DNA of 64,000 nt from Dioscorea cayenensis subsp. rotundata (Eukaryota > Streptophyta > Magnoliopsida > Dioscoreales > Dioscoreaceae): NCBI RefSeq assembly GCF_009730915.1, contig NW_024086823.1, forward strand, positions 62,001-126,000, read 5' to 3'. Made by a program: the position numbers and the translations under genes. This document shows positions 36,501-47,831 of the stretch, piece by piece (positions within the stretch are counted from its first letter, which is position 1; each line of letters opens with the position of its first letter). Under the pieces are notes generated by a model. The model worked only from the letters and a program-made list of their open reading frames with translations. It was not told the origin of the DNA and searched no databases.

Positions 36501-37622
36501 GAATTTTGACCGAAGTGTGAAAAAATCTGGAGTTACGATCTCCTTCCGACACCCAAAGCATCTTCGCACGTTGACCCCAGTAGATAGAGTTTTGGTGGAG
36601 AAGCACAGAATGACGAGTAGTCAAAGCTTGAAGCCAAGTATGAAACCAAGGATCGTCAGAACTAATTGAAGCCTCCTCGATTTTTTGGATCTCAACTTCA
36701 ATATTTTTGATTTCCTGATCGAGGGGGTGGACACCGGAGGATTTCCACCTGAAAAGGTTTTTCTTAGTAAGAGAGATAGAATTTGAAAAGGAGCGCAACG
36801 GATTAGGGTCAGAGAAAGAAGACCAAGCCCTAATAACAGAATCATGGCAACCAGCATAATCTAACCAAAAATTTTCAAAACGGAAGAGTTTTTTAGAATG
36901 CGAGGAAGAGTTTGAAAAAAACCGAGAGAAAGATAGGAGAGTGGTTAGAGACAGAGCGGGGAAGATGTTTATTTGAAAAATTATTGAAGATGGTAATCCA
37001 GTTGGGACTAGCAAGGTATCTATCCAGACGAGCCCAGCGCCTGGAAATGCCAGCTTGTCCATTGCACCAGGTGAAGCTAGGACCAACAAAGGCAAGATCA
37101 ATAAGGTTATTATTTACAATAAAAGTAGAGAAAAGGGAGGCTTTAGAAGAATAATTGCGAAAAGTACCACCGCTATGCTCATTTGAGGAGATGATAACAT
37201 TAAAATCTCCAGCAAGGAGCCAGGGGTAAGTTCAGGGAAGACATACCAGATAAGCTATGCCAAGTTGAGTTTTGGAGAGATAATACCTGAGCATTGTAAA
37301 TCATAGAAAGGATCCAATGGATGTTGTTAGAGGATATAACCAGATGAAGCACCGAACGGGAGTTAGCCAACGGGGCAACAACACCAAGTTCATGCCTCCA
37401 GAGAACGATGATACCCCCAGAAAGACCAACCGAAGGGATGGCAGCCCAATCCCAGATTTTGGTAAGGGTATTACAGAAGCGGTAAATACGATCAATGTCC
37501 GATTTGGTTTCGACCAGACAAAGGAAGTTAGGCCTAAGCCAACGAATGACGTCGTGGATACGATCCTGAGTTTTCTTGTTGGAAATACCCCTACAATTCC
37601 AAGTAAAAATTTTAAAAACCAT
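33517..37622 (-). pseudogene. LINE-1A ORF2: endonuclease, RT, RNase H
   Basis: ORF2 starts at 37622 with the endonuclease opening MVFKIFTWNCRGISNKK and a catalytic-Glu motif LVETKS; the GDFN motif is in another frame near 37220. The RT follows at 36367-34995 with SDFRPISLCN, IKIDIEKAFDTVEW, RGLRQGDPISP and the catalytic box as FVDD. The last frame (35364-33517) carries a zinc-binding segment (CHLCGLVSESTSHIIWNC) and a C-terminal RNase H with LFTDASW, SAEIDAIHFAL, and DNQIADALANFGR. Several frame changes interrupt it (near 37200, 37100, 36400, 35630 and 35350). Plant L1 elements with such an RNase H are known as an acquired, archaeal-like domain. Confidence 0.88.
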
Positions 37623-37646
37623 GAAGACAAAATGAAAGGGAGAAAG

Positions 37647-39417
37647 TTAAGGGTTAGGGTTTCGTTTCCCTTTCTTTGAACGAGAGGATCCACGGGAAGG
37701 ATCTCTTCTGGCTAGGGCTTCAAGTTTTACATCCTTTTGAAAGTGGCTTAGGGTCATATTGTCGTCAGGTTCCATAGGAGAATCAGAATAATCGGAATCA
37801 TAGGGAGAAGAGGCCTCCATGTTGAGGTCTCTAGAATGGTCCGAAGAGAGACATTGACTACCTTTTCGACAGCTAAGAGATGGCAATCATCAACATCCTT
37901 CTTATGTGCCGAAGAGGAGAGCTTAACTGAGGAGATGAGAAGGGGAGACTGAGAAGGACCAGGGTAATGAGACAAGGACGCAGTGGAGGAGCCAACGTTC
38001 TCATTTCCCAATGGTCCATCCGCTCGGAGTCCAAGAGAAGGATTCTCCTCAGGATGTTGCTGAGAGGAGTGAGGAGTTTCCCCATTACGTGTGTCAGAGG
38101 GAATAGAAGGCGGAATGTCAGAGAGTGGAGAAGGGGAGGTAGGGTCCCAAGGCAACAAAGGAACGTTGGGTAGTGCGAGAGGGTCAGCGCTACAGTCACC
38201 CAGACCAAAAGGAGTTTTGAAAGTTGAATCGCGTCCACCGCAACGAGAGCGCCCTCCACGTGTCGCATGCATGCGAGACAACCCACCATCGGGAGTCGAA
38301 GACGGGCATGCAAGAGGACACGTGTCAAGCATCAACGGGGGTGACCTCAGAGAAGGCTTAGGGTTTGAGCTCTAGCCATGGTCGCCGTGCCGGTCACTGG
38401 AACGAGCACCAGTAAGAGCCCCTCCCCGACCACGACCCCGGGAACGAGAGCCTTTGTAACGAGGAATCAGCCACGGGCCAAAATCTCGTTCAACATCATC
38501 GATAACCTGCAGAGGGGAGCACCGGTCGCCATGACTATCAACCTGCTTCTTCCCAACCCATCGATCTGCATATCAGGAGAATCGCTCACCGGCCCTTGAA
38601 CTGGCAGTTCAGGGGGCAGGCGGTTCTCCGGCCGCAGAGGGATGCTGGAAAAAGAACAGTGAGCCTCACCGTGACCGATTCTACCACACCTGTAACAAAA
38701 AACATGTAATTTTTCATAGAGAATAAGCACAAAGACCGAGTGAGCCCCATAGTTAACCCAGGTGCCAAGTTGCAGAGGCTGGGAAAGGTCCACCTCCACG
38801 CAAACACGGGCAAACTTCACCCTGGATGGGTCAAGAGAATGATCATCTACTTTGAGGACTCTACCAAATTGAGATGCCACCATTTCTAAGATATCACCAG
38901 TCCAAAGTTCCATAGGGAGATGAAAAATCTGAATCCAAACTGCAGCTATTGAGAGTTTCTCAAAGGTAGGCTGAAAGGACTCTTTCCAAGGAGCAAGTTG
39001 GAGTATACGACCCGCCACCGTCCAGGGCCCATCCCAGAGAAGATGATTGACCATGTCCAGTAATTCGCATCTAATATAGTAGTAGCCATTGGGAAGGTCA
39101 GCAACCGAGAACGCGCCGAGACCTCTCCAAGCATCTACAAGAGCAAGCTTAGTTTGTTCAAGCGGGAGAGACTTTCCCAAGAACTTTGCATATAAGGAGG
39201 TTTGCATTGCATCTCTGGCATTAGACCAAAGATCATTATCAATAGTGACAAAATATTTAGACGAGCTCTTGAGTTTATCAAAGTGATCTCGCTGGAAATG
39301 CATAGGAATTTCCACAGAAGTAGGCTTAGGGTTTATGTTAACGACGTTAGCCCAGGAAACCCCAGGACGGGTTCCGGGCGAGGGAGCAGAGGGCGGTGAA
39401 GGCCCCGGAGGGGCCAT
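37647..39417 (-). pseudogene. LINE-1A ORF1: DUF4283-type with CCHC knuckle
   Basis: The frame starts at 39417 (MAPPGPSPPSAPSPG), preceding the DUF4283/RRM-like core with the block LALVDAWRGLGAFSVADLPN and LQLAPWKESFQPTFEK. A zinc knuckle CYRCGRIGHGEAHC follows. Near 38500 the frame changes; FGPWLIPR and an Arg/Gly-rich stretch, typical of plant L1 ORF1 C-termini, lie in the next frame. The tail shifts again before a stop at 37647, 25 bases ahead of ORF2. The protein would coat the LINE RNA during retrotransposition. A homologous fossil lies at 45895-46730. Confidence 0.85.
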
Positions 39418-39526
39418 GAGAAGAGAACTGAATGTTCTGAGAAGGGTTTCAGAGAGAAAATGCTTGTAGAACAAACTACAAAACACCTTATGTATGGTAC
39501 CCTATCTATCCATGCTAATCCATATG

Positions 39527-39541
39527 TGTGTTAAACTTTAT
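39527..39541. repeat. LINE-1A target-site duplication, right
   Basis: tgtgttaaactttat, identical to 33450-33464, marking the 5' end of the LINE. Confidence 0.9.
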
Positions 39542-39757
39542 GACAATCTAACCTTCCAAGTCTAATGAACAAATCCGACCACCAGCAATGCATTCTAAGT
39601 TGAAATCTTTGCAAAGGTCCCTATAATAATATATTAACAAGTAGCATTAAAATTTCAAAGTAAAAATATCATCACTTCAAACACAACATTGCCAAACTCA
39701 TAAAGCAAAGAGCAATAGAAAAAATAAAAAAACTTCCATCGCCAAAGTTCAACAATT

Positions 39758-39879
39758 CAACAATTCACCAACCCACCAAAACAACAATCACAATTCAAGA
39801 CCTCTATGGGTCCAAAACCAACAATTCACCAATCCACCAAAACAATCATGACAATTCAAAACCTCTATGGGTCCAAAAC
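39758..39879. repeat. 61-bp tandem repeat, two copies
   Basis: The unit beginning caacaattcaccaa and ending ctctatgggtccaaaac occurs at 39758-39818 and 39819-39879 with a few substitutions. It lies between the LINE and the Harbinger relics. No role is evident. Confidence 0.8.
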
Positions 39880-40299
39880 AAGCTACGCAAGAACAAAGAA
39901 CAACTCCTCTTTGTAGTCATCTTCCCATGATAACACTTGGCCACCAAATGGATAAACCTCCAGACAAAGAACATTGAAACGTACAAAGTTATTTATTTAT
40001 TTTTAAAACAAAATCCTTATCAACCACAAGTATCTCTTAAAAAACTAAACTCAATACCAAAATATTCTTGAGACATGAACATATAAATGGCATGTAAGAT
40101 AACTCATGATCACAAATTTACTATATGAAATGAAGAATAATAAGCATCAAATTTAAATGTCAACTATGAAATTCCTACTAAGATGATTCACACATTACGC
40201 AGGCAAACCTGACAAAAACACAAGCTTCTTTCAGTTGAAAGGTCCCAAAATACTTTGAGTTGATATTCATCTTTTGCCAAGACTTGCTGCATGAACATC

Positions 40300-41273
40300 C
40301 TCATCTTCAGTAAACCCTAGAAAAATGTACTTCATCAAACAGGCTCTTATTTCCTTCATTTTTTGCACAAGTTGCATCATTGTGCGGTGTGCTTTCAATA
40401 TTACGGGCAGATATTTCGACATTATGTGTAATAATCTCAACATTGCGAGCAATAGATTTAGCAGTATGAGCTACTGACTCAGCATTAGGGGTTGTTGCTT
40501 TAGCCAATGCTTTAAACTCTAAACCAACAATATCTACAAAATTCTGAAAATTTGCGTAAATTTGCTCCATTGTTAGATACTTAGCAAGACCTTTCCTTGT
40601 TGAGGTGTTGTTATTAGATGGCAAATGTGATGGAGACTAAGTCAGTTCTTGCTTGGGCATGGATAGGTCATCAACAGGCACTTAGGATAAACCCGCACCC
40701 TCCTCGAGTAAAAATGTTATCACCTGTTCATATTGAGTGCATCATCTCCAATATCACCCCTAGTATTGTCATAAGCTCTATCTTTGGTGAAGATCGGCAT
40801 GAGATCACTGAAAAATGGAAAAAATTTATCATAAGGTCCAACTATTTTTTTGTGACTCTATATTGCATAAGAAAAATAAATGATGTGAATAAAATGTCAA
40901 TCTAACTTTGCATATTTACTAAATATGATATTTTTTGTTTACCTTGACATATTCATCACATGCACTTTTTTTACACATGATAGTGCTATTTCGAAATTCC
41001 AATCAAAACCACTTATTAGAAATGACATTTGTCTTACTCCTCAAAAATTTTACACGAGATTCGATGTTTAATATAACCTTTAGCTTGGTTTGTGGAATTT
41101 TTTTTGTATTATTCTTTCCGATTGAAAGAAGTATCCACTCCAAAAGCCATATTTAGCCCGTTATATAGGGTTTGCATAAAGTGTAACCAAACATCAATTA
41201 GGGTTTTATCATCTTTTGGCATCCAACATCGTTTGTTTTGTCCCCTGCCCCATTGTTGTTGTTCAGACGCCAT
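40300..41273 (-). pseudogene. Harbinger ORF1 relic (Myb/SANT-like)
   Basis: The segment starting at ATG 41273 reads MASEQQQWGRGQNKRCWMPK then DDKTLIDVWL, the beginning of a Myb/SANT-like domain. Its continuation is spread over other frames, with WSGYFFQSER, then LKVILNIESRVKFLRSKTN and WNFEIAL at about 41130-40985, and FFPFFSDLMPIFTKDRA near 40830-40780. This matches the plant protein family that accompanies PIF/Harbinger transposases and helps them bind DNA. Frameshifts and stops show it is dead. The tail (40624-40307) contains repeated Asn-Val-Glu-Ile-like units. Confidence 0.7.
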
Positions 41274-41924
41274 ACTAATAAAACACACAAAGAAATTGAC
41301 AACTCGAATGACAAAGAAATGGGCTTACTGATTAACACCAAATGATCTATATTAGACAATATGCATATAAGTATATAACTATATCAAAGAAATACAGGTT
41401 TTGCATGTTGAGAACTATGTTAAATAGATGCATGGTATATGAATGAAAACAAAGAGAAATACAAAACTAGATACATTTTTCAGCCCATCATATATAAGTA
41501 TTTTAAACCAAGATTATATATATATATATATATATATATGCATACGTATACATGAGTTAAGCTCATGGTTCTCCTCACTGACTAGACCGATTGATATAAT
41601 ATAGAAATTTGATATACAAAACTAGATAGTCACATAAACTAACATTAATTTCTAAAATATATTAATGAACTTGAACTTATAAATTGCTGCCAATTCAACA
41701 TGAATAACCCATGAGCTATTCTTAAAAGATTATGTTATAATTTGCAGCTAGAGAGATCGATATCAAGATTATCCTCGTGGTTGCACACTTGTAGGTTGTA
41801 CACCTCACAATGATCAGAGCATGTGCATATACCTTGAACACAATACTAAGCTCACCATTAATTATCATTAGAACATGTTCAACTGAGATCAAGATAGATA
41901 CTATCTCGATATATATACACCCAC

Positions 41925-41979
<55 letters not shown>

Positions 41980-42600
41980 TAGACTATACACGCAAGTTCA
42001 ACGACTTTTACAATGATTAGAGTATGTGTTTAATTTGCACAGTTATTGAATATGAATTAATACTATACACTTAAGTTAAGCTTTTACAGGGGGAAAAAAA
42101 ATTCCGTGCAAGTAACATTGATGTGGACATAGGTTTGCATCCACTTGCACTCTTTAATGGCTTAAAGCATGTGATGTTCTTAAATTGTGAGCAGCCACTG
42201 CCAATTACTTGAAATGAGCCGTGAGATCATGTGGCTTCGTTAAACATTATGGTTCATTAAACATTATGCACTGAACCTCACCCTAATTAATTAACTAGTC
42301 ATTTAATCAGAACATAAATCATCAAAGAAATTTAAAAAAAAGGCCAAATTTTGATTCAATTAAAAGATAGGTAAAACTCCAAACTTTGCAACTTCCACAG
42401 CTTCGTGTCATATAACACATTTAAACTATGCAAGTCTACAGGATGTACAACAAGCAAAATATCCATGAAATTACAACAGGTTACACAATCCAAAAGAAGG
42501 ATCAACATATAAAAACATTCGGTACATAGCGATTCATTAACTAAATCAATGTGATTGTCATTTGTTAAACATATTTATGGCCATTACTTACCTAAACTGA
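41274..42600. other. Harbinger interior or intergenic, no gene
   Basis: This holds AT-rich DNA with a TA run (41516-41540) and a long (ATA)n tract. It separates the two Harbinger-type relics and may be part of the same element. I found no terminal inverted repeats that I trust. Confidence 0.4.
41925..41976. repeat. (ATA)n microsatellite
   Basis: About 17 uninterrupted ATA/TAA units. Length variation is likely; apparent poly-Asn or poly-Leu reading frames here are artefacts. Confidence 0.92.
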
Positions 42601-43790
42601 GTTCATTTATTTGTTAGTTGCATGGCTACTATGTTATTGGAATCATCTTCTATACTCTCATCCAAAGATGAAGGATCAACTTCTTTTCCAGGAGCTTCCA
42701 CCATCTTCCTCCTAATGAAATTGTGGAGCAAACAACTCCACAAACAACATGCATTAATAATACTCCGTTGGATGGTCATCTAATAGAAACTTGGACTAAA
42801 TAGAATTGCCAATGGATTTTTAGAAACCCAAATGCCCTCTCGATAAAGTTCCTAGAAAATGTTCCTAGCGATGTTTCATGTTGAAAAGCTCTTTAGGTGT
42901 TTCCAAACAACGCTTATCAGCCCAAGAACTCCAGTGATACCATTGGCCTAAAAAAGGTGCAAGGAATCTGAGGCAATTTGCATAACCGACATCCACTAAG
43001 TAATAGAAACTTAAGACGCAAACAAATTGTTTGTTAGGCACACATGCATAAGCAATAACAACATCAGAAGCGACACGGTACATTTAATTTACCGTTTGAA
43101 ACTTCTAATCAATTTAGTTTTGTAACATCCCTTATTATCCGAGCATCATGCGCTTAACTCACCCAGCTAGATAGGACATATATAAATTACATATCTTGAC
43201 AGCAAATGCCAAATACATTAGTAGTAATTTCATATTTTCGTGTTCTAAATCTTGGATGATCAATATCGGGTACATTCACCCGGATATGTGTCCTATCAAA
43301 TGCTCAAAGACAATTTTATATTGGGAAAAAAAATAATTATTGTTTACTCACTTATGTAATCCCCTCCTTTAACAAAGAAAAATAAAGTGTAACTTTAATC
43401 TGTTACCTTAAACCATTTCCACTTGGGATCACTTGAATTCTCTAGGATTGGTTCAGGTTTCTTTAGGAAAACACCATGATAGCAGATAATTGACCTCAAC
43501 ACAACATAAAAGTGCCGACTGACTCTTTTTGCAGATCACAAAAGATCAAACTTGGTTATCTTATTTTTAACATGGTGTGTTATAATGTTGAAAAACATCG
43601 TGAACATCTCTTCAACTGTAACATTTATTGTGCCTCTTAATTTACCAGTGGTCAATAATTGACACAAGTTATAAAAATAACGCCGATCCATGCGTAGCTT
43701 ATCAATGCATTTTATGTCACTTTCATAAATCACCCCTTTAAGTATTCTTGTTGTTTTCACCGCCTATTCGATGTTAACTCAAACTCATAT
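42600..43790 (-). pseudogene. PIF/Harbinger transposase relic
   Basis: On the minus strand the N-terminal block DKLRMDRRYFYNLCQLLTTG with VEEMFTMFFNIITHHVKNK (43760-43536) is the DUF8040-like start of plant HARBI1-type transposases. The DDE domain follows in fragments: FDRTHIRVNVPDIDHPRFRT near 43300-43240 (first Asp, where family members read ALDGTHI), VDVGYANCLRFLAP with KELFNMKHR (43083-42865; second Asp in VDVGYAN) and RNFIERAFGFLK near 42850 (the conserved Glu). Stops and frame changes interrupt it. The element moved by cut-and-paste; this copy is inactive. Confidence 0.82.
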
Positions 43791-45160
43791 TAAATAAATC
43801 TACTTCCATTGTAATGTCGTTTTTTTGCACATGTAGCAATTATAAGATTTAAAAACAAAAAAATAATGCATGTACATCAAAAAATACAGTGTCACTTAGT
43901 CAACCTCATCCATTTATGAAATAACACGTACATATGTCAAATCTATGAAAACCTAGATGCACAAGTTAATAAAAGCAACAACCTCATTCTAAAGCCAATG
44001 GTTTTTCCAACCTCAAATGTACCTCGCCATCCCTACAACATACTTTACATTGCACAATGGACAGGCTTGTACACAGTTCTAACAACCCAGGCATACACTC
44101 ACCAATAAATGATTGACAAATTCATTAGCTACAATTTTTTTTTTTAATTTATGTGTTAATTACCTGTTAATGAACCATTCAAGAAGCAGCACTGCACATT
44201 ACACTAAAATTAATTTTTAAAGTGAAGTAACAAAAGCCAAAGCTCAAAAAAAAAATAAATAATAATAATAATAAAATAAAATAAAATAAATAAAATAAAA
44301 TAAAATATAGATTCCAACTATGTCTATATATACACACACAGACATAACCAACAAGTTTAACATCAATCTGAAGGCCACTTGTAACGCAATACCACATTCT
44401 TCATTCAGGAAACAATTTTTCAAAATAATCAAATAGATAGCCTCTAGACATGTGCTTAGAACATGTTAGAAAAACAAACCTTAGTTTAATCAAACTGACA
44501 AAAACGAATAAGAAACTTCTGGCATCACAAAATCAACCATAGGAAATGCCAACACCTCACCACATTAGGTTCGAAGCAATTAGTCAGGCAAATTGAGAGC
44601 TGAATAAAGCATCTAATAATTAGTCAAATACAACCATTTAACAAAAAGGAAAGATAATCACAATAGATAAAAAAATAAAATAAAATAAAAAACGGATAAT
44701 GGATAATCTAAATACATCTGAACAAATATAGTCATTTCAACTCAAAGAGAATCTCTTAAAGTTTTTTAAATGCCATAAACACAATTAAGTAACCAATTGC
44801 AAAAGCCAAAAGGCATGTAAAAGTGTGACCCTAGCTATGATATCAAATTAAGTTATTGATAAGACTTTCAAATTTCTGGAAATAACATTTCCAAATGTAA
44901 GCATAAAGCTCCATAAAATCACCTTCAAAATCCACAGCCAACTCAAAAAAAGAATTCAGCTTCACTCCAAACCACTCAGAAACCATAATCAGACACTTGA
45001 TCCAAACATCATACACACATTGCTAAGAAAACCATCTTTCCCCAGCATCCTATATCAACACTGATCAAAGACAACATTCCATTAGATAACAGAGTCAATA
45101 GCCATCAAAACTCCATGACATCAACAAAATGTCCAAACAACAAAGATCAGAGCACCACTA
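43791..45160. other. AT-rich DNA, nothing recognised
   Basis: No genes or element ends are identified. A (TAAAA)n-like run occurs at about 44260-44306. Confidence 0.45.
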
Positions 45161-45386
45161 AATTCAATCGGCCATTGGTATATGGGTCGCCGATAGAGCT
45201 CTCACCGAGTGGTGAGAGTTCGATTCTTGGCTGAGGGCACATTTCTGGGAGTTGTGTACGGGTGGTTCCAGCGCCCACGTGAGCGCGGCCTCGTCCCCAC
45301 TTGTTCCACCGAGGTTTGTGCACGTCCCTGGGTTTCTAGTGGGTTCGCCCCACTCCTCTTCCCAAAAAAAAATTCAATCGGTCATT
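45161..45386 (+). mobile_element. tRNA-derived SINE with target-site duplication
   Basis: The direct repeat aattcaatcggccatt (45161-45176) recurs as aattcaatcggtcatt (45371-45386), 15 of 16 identical, around a body of about 194 bases. The body begins tatgggtcgccgatagagct and carries a B-box-like gagttcgattcttgg (about 45217-45231) of an RNA polymerase III promoter. It is GC-rich relative to its surroundings and ends in an A run at 45364-45372. This is the architecture of a tRNA-derived SINE mobilised by LINE machinery. It encodes nothing. I do not recognise the family name. Confidence 0.82.
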
Positions 45387-45894
45387 ATAAATATCACAGT
45401 TGGTCTCAACAATAGCTGTCCTAATGTACATGCACAAGGGTTGCAACCACCGACTCACCAAAGTCTAGAAATCCTTAAAGAACCACTCAAAAAGCCTCAA
45501 GAAAACAACACTGGGTTATTCATTAGCAAGGAGCTCCCATCAAGCAAAACCAACTTCAAATTGTCTCAAATATGGAGAGACAAAAGCATAATATACATTG
45601 AAAAAATTAAGAAATTGGGAACCGTTATGGGTTCTTGCAAAATCTCCAGCAACCTTGGCAACGCGGGTGATGGTGACGTTGGAAGAGCAAGCTCCAGTCA
45701 TGGCGATGGTGACATCACGCAAGTCATTAAGCTAGAGTTGAAGGAGAGTCGCCTGACGATTCATCAGCAATTGGTTGCAATTGGCTAGGGTTTTTAGGAA
45801 ATTCATTGATGTAAATCCTCTCTCTCATCAAACTCTCTTTGAACCTGTGATGCCCCCCCCCCTGATGAAGGAGAGTCGCTTGATGATTCATACA

Positions 45895-46730
45895 GTCGTC
45901 TCTTTATGCAAAGTTTCTTGGTAAGCCCCTTGATAAAGCGAAGCTAGCTCTGGTGGACGCTTGGTGTGGGTTAGGTGCATTTACAGTTGCTAATCTCCCT
46001 AATGGTTTTTACTATATATACTGTGAGACGGAAGAGATGTAGAACTGGCTCATCCGAGAGGGACTCTAACCCATTGCATGCGTATACTTCAACTTTCTCC
46101 TTGGAAAGAGAGCTTCCAACCAGCCTTTGAACGAGTTTCTTTGGCAGCTGTTTGAATCCAAATCTATCATCTTCCCATGGAGTTACGGGGAGGAGAAATT
46201 CTTGAATCAGTGGCCTACTAGTTCAGTCATGTCCTCAAAGTGGACTCTCACACAACTGATTATTCTAAGGCAAAGTTTGCTCGGGTCTATATGAAATTAG
46301 ACTTGAATCAACCCCTCAAGCAGGGGACTTGGGTACAATATGTTGAACACTATGTTTTTGTTCTAGTTTTATACGAGAAAATTCATGTTTATTGTTACAA
46401 GTGCGAGAGAGTAGGCTATGGCAAGGCACACTGCATCTTCACAATAGTCACCAATGTCTAGAGAAGCTTGTGCCCTCTATCCCTTTGGAATCAAAGCTGG
46501 TGCGAGCCGATCATGAGATGTAGGTTATTGAGGCCGGCGAGGGGTTGGATGGAGCTGCCATTGCCCCAAATCTCTCTTTGCAGCCCTATAATACCAATGG
46601 TGAATTTGGGCCTTGGTTGAAACCTCGATCTTGCTGTGGCTTGGCTCGTGGACGCGGCGAAGGTCGTGGTGGCAGTCGAAACCTTAGTGCCAGAGATATG
46701 CGGCAGGATGTTGCTCTAGATCTTAACATG
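45895..46730 (+). pseudogene. LINE ORF1 fossil related to LINE-1A
   Basis: Blocks LYAKFLGKPLDKAKLALVDA, GLGAFTVANLPNGFYY, LQLSPWKESFQPAFERVSLA and KFARVYMKLDLNQPLKQGTW mirror the ORF1 of the LINE at 33465-39526. So do the knuckle CYKCERVGYGKAHC (His of the CCHC replaced by Tyr) and FGPWLKPR. Stops and frame changes interrupt it. Only the ORF1 part is present. It is cut at its right side by the antisense Ty3 relic. Confidence 0.82.
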
Positions 46731-47831
46731 TGGTGGGCGGCTTCACTCCGGGGACCAACTCAATTTGACGATCTATATCCTATCGAGGTGAAAGTCGCTT
46801 TGGCAATTCAGGAGGCATCACATCCTTGAATTCATCCAACACACCAGCAACCTCGTTCGGAATTTCCACCACACTATCTAGTTTGAGTTCCAACAAAACC
46901 ACCAAGTGGGTTCACCTTTTTTCAGACCTTGCTCTACTTGCATGGTCAAAAGGAGTGCTTCCTTCTCCTTTTTTACCTGTCAGAAACTAGCAACAAAGAA
47001 TGTCCGCGATCCCTCCATAAGAAGCATTCAGCCCAAGTACGGCATGACAGCGGCTTTTGCAGTTACGAGAAAGTTGATGCCAAGAATGAGATCAAAATTA
47101 TCAATAGTCACGGTCAATAGATCAATCTTCTCTTCCCAGCCACCTAAGCCAATGGTAGCACCATGCACCACATCAGCCACCGGCTGTGCCTTAGAGTTAA
47201 TTGTTTTCACGTGGCTGGTGTGCTTGCCAATATTGAGTTTCAGCCACGCTACCACCACTTTGCTAACAAAGTTAAGAGTGACACTCGTATCCACCATCAC
47301 ATCGATTTCCCTACGATTTACCACTGCATGTATATAAAGAAGAGGCATAGGAGTACTACCTTTCATGGTTCAAAATGCTCCTAAGAAGTGCAATGAATCA
47401 GGCTGGTTTGGAGAATCTCTGCCATCTTCCTTCTTCAGGTCCAAAGCAACCACGTTTGGACATTCATGAGCCAAGTGAGGATTGAAACAGATGTAGAACT
47501 TCATGAAATTGGAGTCTTCCTTTGAATGGATAGACTCTGCCTGGGTCTCCCCACCACGGGTCTTCCGACCATGTCGTTTACGACAGAATTGCTTCTGCAT
47601 CTTGGACCTCCACCTCTGGGCCTTTTCCAAAAGCTCGACTGAGCTTGCTACCACAATTTTCACTCTTTACATTTCTGACAGAGAAGTAGAACTGAAGTGT
47701 CTCCATCCAGTCATCACAGGTACTCTAATCGCCTGACGATGCCCTCCAACCATTTCAATCATCCGTCAAGGTGGTCCAACCTTTATTTCGTGCCTCCGAC
47801 CATCATTAAACGCAGGAGCTTTGATACTAGT
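46731..47831 (-). pseudogene. Ty3/gypsy relic: protease and start of RT
   Basis: On the minus strand, from right to left: a primer-site-like segment next to the LTR, a decayed knuckle CFNPHLAHECP near 47480, and an aspartic protease segment (47366-47028). The protease catalytic triad reads VDTSVTLNF, where active copies usually have DTGATHNF. Then come LGGLMLMEGS, a GLKKGEPT block, and the reverse transcriptase lead-in VLDEFKDVMPPELPK near 46840-46800, ending around VPGVKPPT at 46735. Most of gag and nearly all of RT, RNase H and integrase are missing. Stops are present. It is a Ty3/gypsy polyprotein remnant of the retrotransposon kind. Confidence 0.82.
47817..47831 (-). promoter_or_regulatory. 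Ty3/gypsy primer binding site
   Basis: On the minus strand actagtatcaaagct follows the LTR end immediately. It resembles the TGGTATCAGAGC primer site complementary to initiator tRNA-Met, with two or three changes. Its place directly inside the LTR supports the LTR boundary at 47832. Confidence 0.6.

Larger units (their letters stand above)
33465..39526 (-). mobile_element. Full-length L1-type LINE with RNase H (LINE-1A)
   Basis: About 6.06 kb on the minus strand between perfect 15-bp direct repeats. It has a 5' leader, ORF1 (nucleic-acid-binding, CCHC) and ORF2 (endonuclease, reverse transcriptase, zinc-binding, RNase H). It ends in a TAAA/A-rich tail, seen on the plus strand as ttatttatttattttttttt after 33461. 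This is a complete non-LTR retrotransposon of the plant L1 clade whose target duplication has not decayed, so insertion is relatively recent. Reading frames are broken at several places, at least one at a long A run (36398-36412), so the copy as given is not coding-competent. Confidence 0.93.

Noticed and set aside
33641..39399. Several plus-strand open frames of 60-170 codons
   Set aside because: All are antisense shadows of LINE-1A ORF1 and ORF2.
41722..42016. Poly-Leu and poly-Asn open frames
   Set aside because: Produced by the (ATA)n tract; no conserved sequence around it.
45209..45788. Plus-strand open frames over the SINE and after it
   Set aside because: The frames run through the SINE body and a Gly/Asp-rich stretch without recognisable homology.
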